From positions 124,001-188,000 of the forward strand of contig NZ_NFMB01000010.1 in assembly GCF_002161215.1 (NCBI RefSeq): a DNA stretch of 64,000 nt. Direction: 5' to 3'. Source of the stretch: Flavonifractor sp. An10 (lineage in GTDB: Bacteria; Bacillota; Clostridia; Oscillospirales; Oscillospiraceae). How positions within the stretch are numbered: position 1 is the stretch's first letter; every line of letters starts with the position of its first letter. The position numbers and the translations under genes were made by a program. The notes beneath the pieces were generated by a model, which did not search any database, had not been told where the DNA came from, and was given only the letters and a program-made list of their open reading frames with translations. Below are positions 61,445 to 64,000 of the stretch, one piece after another.

Positions 61445-62926
61445 TCATTGGCACATAAGGCAGGAATATAAGCGGGACAAATTTTCCTGTAACGGAAATG
61501 TTTCTACATGACCTTCATCAACGAAATGCAGAACCCGATTGCAAGTCATAGCGGCAAATTCATAATCGTGGGTAATGATTAAAATGGTCTTTCCTTTTTG
61601 CGCCAGAGCTTTCAAATGCTCCGATATTCTCATCATATTTTTGAAATCAAGACCGCTGGTAGGCTCATCCAAAATCAAAACGGGGGTATCTATCCAATCC
61701 GATACAGCGAGAGCGAGCCGTTGTTTCTGTCCGCCGGAAAGAGTAGCGGGATGCCGTTCTTTCCATTCAAACAAACCATATAGTTTTAGCAGATCATCGC
61801 GTTGCTCCTGGGTACTGCCTTTTCCGTTTAATAGCAGTTCTTCTTCTACGCTGTCCCCAAACAACTGGCAATCTGTATTTTGCATAACAAAGTAGGCAAA
61901 ATTCTTCCTTTTGCCTTTAGATACCTTTGTCCCGTTATATATGACCTGACCCTCTTTTTCCTTTTGCATACCACAAAGAATATTCGACAAAGTAGTTTTT
62001 CCTATTCCGTTATGGCCTACAATCGCAATCAGGTCGCCAGCATACGCCCGAAAAGATATATCGTGGAAAACCGGATGTTTGCGATAGGAAAACGTCAAAT
62101 CCTTTACCTCCAGCGTCATATCTTTTTCTTTTGTAGGGGGAATATCTACTTCAATATGGTGTAAATCTGCCGCCCGTATTCCTATGGCTCGTCTTTTTTC
62201 TTCTGGAATAGAGAGCAGTTCTCCCGCCGTCCATTCTTCTTTTATGCTCCCGTTTTCCATATAAAGAAAACGGTCTGCAAGGTCAGTAAGATAATAAAGC
62301 CGGTGTTCAGCAACAATGATTGTGTGGCCTTCCGCTTTTAGTCCACCCATCAAATTTTTAAGCGCCTCAACGGAATACATATCCAAATTGGCCGAAGGTT
62401 CATCAAACACATAAATTTCCGGGTCAACAGCATTGACGGAGGCCACCGCTATTTTCTGTTTTTCTCCGCTGGACATCGGATAAATTTCTTTCCCGCGCAG
62501 CATATCTCCGTTAATACGTTTGATCGCACTTGAAACCCGTCCATCCAGTTCTTCATACGGAACGCCATAGTTTTCACACCCGAACGCAATTTCATCCTCT
62601 GTAATACTGGCAAAAAACTGGCTCTTTGGATCTTGAAAGATTGAACCTACTTTTTTCCCGATTTCATACAGAGGATATTCCGATATGCTGCGTCCCAGCA
62701 GTGTGACTCGCCCTTTCAGCGTCCCTTCGTAAAATTGTTCAGCTAACCCGTTTATCAATCGTGTTAAAGTTGTCTTTCCGCAGCCGCTCCCTCCAGTCAG
62801 AACAAGGAACTCGCCCTTTTTTATATCGAGGCTGATATGATGGATACTTTCTGTTTCGGCTCCCGGATATTCAAAAGATACATCTTCAAACTGGATAACG
62901 GATCGCCTTGCTTTATCATTTACCAT
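61445..62926 (-). CDS. ECF transporter ATPase with two fused ABC domains
   Basis: 493 aa. Two nucleotide-binding domains in one chain: first Walker A LTGGSGCGKTTLTR and signature MSSGEKQKIAVAS with Walker B IYVFDEPSANLD; second Walker A VGHNGIGKTTLSN, signature LSGGQKQRLALAV and Walker B VLILDEPTSGLD. This corresponds to fused EcfA1/EcfA2. ATG 62926 overlaps the T-component stop (TAATG). Confidence 0.93.
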   Translation of the reverse strand: MVNDKARRSVIQFEDVSFEYPGAETESIHHISLDIKKGEFLVLTGGSGCGKTTLTRLINGLAEQFYEGTLKGRVTLLGRSISEYPLYEIGKKVGSIFQDPKSQFFASITEDEIAFGCENYGVPYEELDGRVSSAIKRINGDMLRGKEIYPMSSGEKQKIAVASVNAVDPEIYVFDEPSANLDMYSVEALKNLMGGLKAEGHTIIVAEHRLYYLTDLADRFLYMENGSIKEEWTAGELLSIPEEKRRAIGIRAADLHHIEVDIPPTKEKDMTLEVKDLTFSYRKHPVFHDISFRAYAGDLIAIVGHNGIGKTTLSNILCGMQKEKEGQVIYNGTKVSKGKRKNFAYFVMQNTDCQLFGDSVEEELLLNGKGSTQEQRDDLLKLYGLFEWKERHPATLSGGQKQRLALAVSDWIDTPVLILDEPTSGLDFKNMMRISEHLKALAQKGKTILIITHDYEFAAMTCNRVLHFVDEGHVETFPLQENLSRLYSCLMCQ

Positions 62927-63603
62927 TATGCTACCGTCCTTTCCAGCACAAAATAGAGTGCGGTTACGCAAACAGCAACCACGCACATAATCCAATCTCT
63001 TTTTTGAAATTCTATCTTCCTGCGGCAGGTATGTTTTCCCGGATTGGAAATCCCCCTGCTTTCAGCAGAAGCTGCGAGTTCCTCAGCTATTCTGGATGAA
63101 CGGAAAATAACAGGCGTAACAATATACTCCATTGCGTCCAGAGGATGTTTCCATGACAACAGCTTTCGCAGCCGAAGTGAGGCAAACACATCGGAAAATT
63201 CACTGCGCACAGTAGGGAAGAAACGCAACATGAAGGTTACGGGCAGGGCAATTCCATCAGGAGCGTGGATTTTTTTAAAAACTGCTACAACTTCTCCCGG
63301 CGGCATACCAATCACGGGCTGCGCAGCCATAACCATCATCAAAATACGCAGCACCATGAACAGGAACATTTCCGGCATAAGAATGGTAATGCCCTGTCCT
63401 CCTGACAGCAGCCTTAACACGATAAAAACACCGCAGACGATTAGATATTTTATTGTCTGCCTGCCAAAGCCCTGAATAATCAAATACACGCTCAAAACGC
63501 CCAAAAGTGTGTATATCAAAATGTCGCTTGTGAGCACCGCCACAAGCGACATAGTGAGAACTATGACAAGCAATTTGGTCCGAAAATCAAATTTCATGCT
63601 CAT
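62926..63603 (-). CDS. ECF transporter T component (EcfT/CbiQ-like)
   Basis: 225 aa, four to six membrane helices (KLLVIVLTMSLVAVLTSDILIYTLLG...; MFLFMVLRILMMVMAA) and the coupling region with ASLRLRKLLSWKHP and ELAASAESRGIS, the latter containing the characteristic Ala-Arg-Gly motif. It couples the ATPase to the S component. It lies 3 bases after the S gene stop. Confidence 0.93.
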   Translation of the reverse strand: MSMKFDFRTKLLVIVLTMSLVAVLTSDILIYTLLGVLSVYLIIQGFGRQTIKYLIVCGVFIVLRLLSGGQGITILMPEMFLFMVLRILMMVMAAQPVIGMPPGEVVAVFKKIHAPDGIALPVTFMLRFFPTVRSEFSDVFASLRLRKLLSWKHPLDAMEYIVTPVIFRSSRIAEELAASAESRGISNPGKHTCRRKIEFQKRDWIMCVVAVCVTALYFVLERTVA

Positions 63604-63606
63604 AGT

Positions 63607-64000
63607 TTATTTAATCGCGCCACTCTTTCTGAAGTGCTTCACAATCAGTTTGTTGCTAATCATGCAGCCAAGGACGGCCAGGATAGCGGTGACAGCCAGG
63701 CTCAAAAGGACGTACTTCGGATCGGTGTAATACTGGGTCTGAACCTGAACCTGCTGCTCACTGACGCCGGTGGCAAGAAATGCGTCTTTGAAAAACCAAA
63801 TTTCTGACATACCATGTGCAGCGCGAACCAATGCCGTGATTACCCACGAAATGGACACACGCTTAATGTCATGGTAGGCATCCTTTCCGCACATGGAAAG
63901 CTCTGCGATGATACCGCCGCCCAAAAACCACGGAATCATAAACGGCCCCATCATCAATCCGGCGATAATTGCCCACATGATATTGTAGACAAGAGCGGGG
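63607..64000 (-). CDS. ECF transporter S component, MptD-type (partial, runs off the window)
   Basis: The last about 130 residues of a membrane protein: MGPFMIPWFLGGGIIAELSMCG, HDIKRVSISWVITALVRAAHG, then VLLSLAVTAILAVLGCMISNKL and a basic C-terminus. The pattern fits the MptD/Trep_Strep family of putative ECF substrate-binding proteins. The 5' end is beyond base 64000. Substrate unknown; with the DtxR-like regulator a metal or metallophore-related ligand is plausible. Confidence 0.82.
   Translation of the reverse strand, partial: PALVYNIMWAIIAGLMMGPFMIPWFLGGGIIAELSMCGKDAYHDIKRVSISWVITALVRAAHGMSEIWFFKDAFLATGVSEQQVQVQTQYYTDPKYVLLSLAVTAILAVLGCMISNKLIVKHFRKSGAIK

Larger units (their letters stand above)
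46300..64000. mobile_element. Second mobile region (boundaries uncertain; runs off the window)
   Basis: Holds a large serine recombinase, a broken IS256 transposase, TnpW, replication genes (DnaC-like and replisome organiser), a MobA/MobL relaxase, DUF3847, sigma-like genes, and transporter cargo, nearly all on the minus strand. The left limit is placed after the terminator at 46294; the right limit was not found. The transporter genes may be cargo or may be a neighbouring chromosomal operon. Confidence 0.6.

Overview
The window looks like chromosomal DNA of a strictly anaerobic gut Firmicute of the Oscillospiraceae type (Flavonifractor / Lawsonibacter / Intestinimonas-like). The evidence is very GC-rich core genes, PPDK-based glycolysis, meso-diaminopimelate dehydrogenase, a clostridial polysaccharide deacetylase with the SFDxAWGNED motif, and accessory DNA full of serine recombinases and small mobilisation genes. 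This placement is an inference from gene content; no rRNA is present.

Layout. 1-2778 is a larE-larB-larC operon for the nickel-pincer cofactor of lactate racemase. 3122-5761 is ppdK on the minus strand. A polysaccharide deacetylase gene starts at 5988, is cut at codon W (6180-6182), and resumes in frame at 35592. The 29.4 kb between the halves (6182-35591) is a genomic island with related inverted ends (GGGTGATGT...) and a 2-bp TG repeat on each side. Its left half is a complete type I-E CRISPR-Cas locus: 47 repeats, 46 spacers and eight cas genes on the minus strand, with cas2 fused to a DnaQ-like exonuclease domain. Next come a WYL regulator with two unrecognised proteins (19112-23051, a candidate defence operon), a small HTH protein, an excisionase-like protein, an unrecognised 601-aa protein, MobC/relaxase-like genes, a large serine recombinase, an amidoligase / class II glutamine amidotransferase / DUF3846 trio, a small resolvase, several gene remnants, a RelB-YafQ toxin-antitoxin pair and a DUF4143 ATPase.

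Beyond the island are the deacetylase 3' half, ddh, typA (minus), tRNA-Arg(CCT), and a catabolic cluster (PucR regulator, NCS1 cytosine/hydantoin-type permease, DUF917 protein, hydantoinase/oxoprolinase-like protein; 40310-46219).

From about 46.3 kb to the end is a second mobile region, almost all on the minus strand. It holds a near-identical second copy of the large serine recombinase, a truncated IS256-type transposase, TnpW, a DnaC-like loader, a replisome organiser containing an internal iteron-like tract, a MobA/MobL relaxase, DUF3847, four consecutive sigma-region-4-like proteins, a DtxR/MntR-like regulator, two ABC half-exporters and an ECF-type importer (A, T and a partial S component) that runs off the window.

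How the parts work together. The core operons are ordinary metabolism. The accessory part is two accreted mobile regions sharing recombinase, AlbA_2, ATPase and small-protein remnants, so they have a common history. The island carries antiviral functions (CRISPR-Cas, the WYL operon, a toxin-antitoxin) inserted into a probable sporulation or cell-wall gene.
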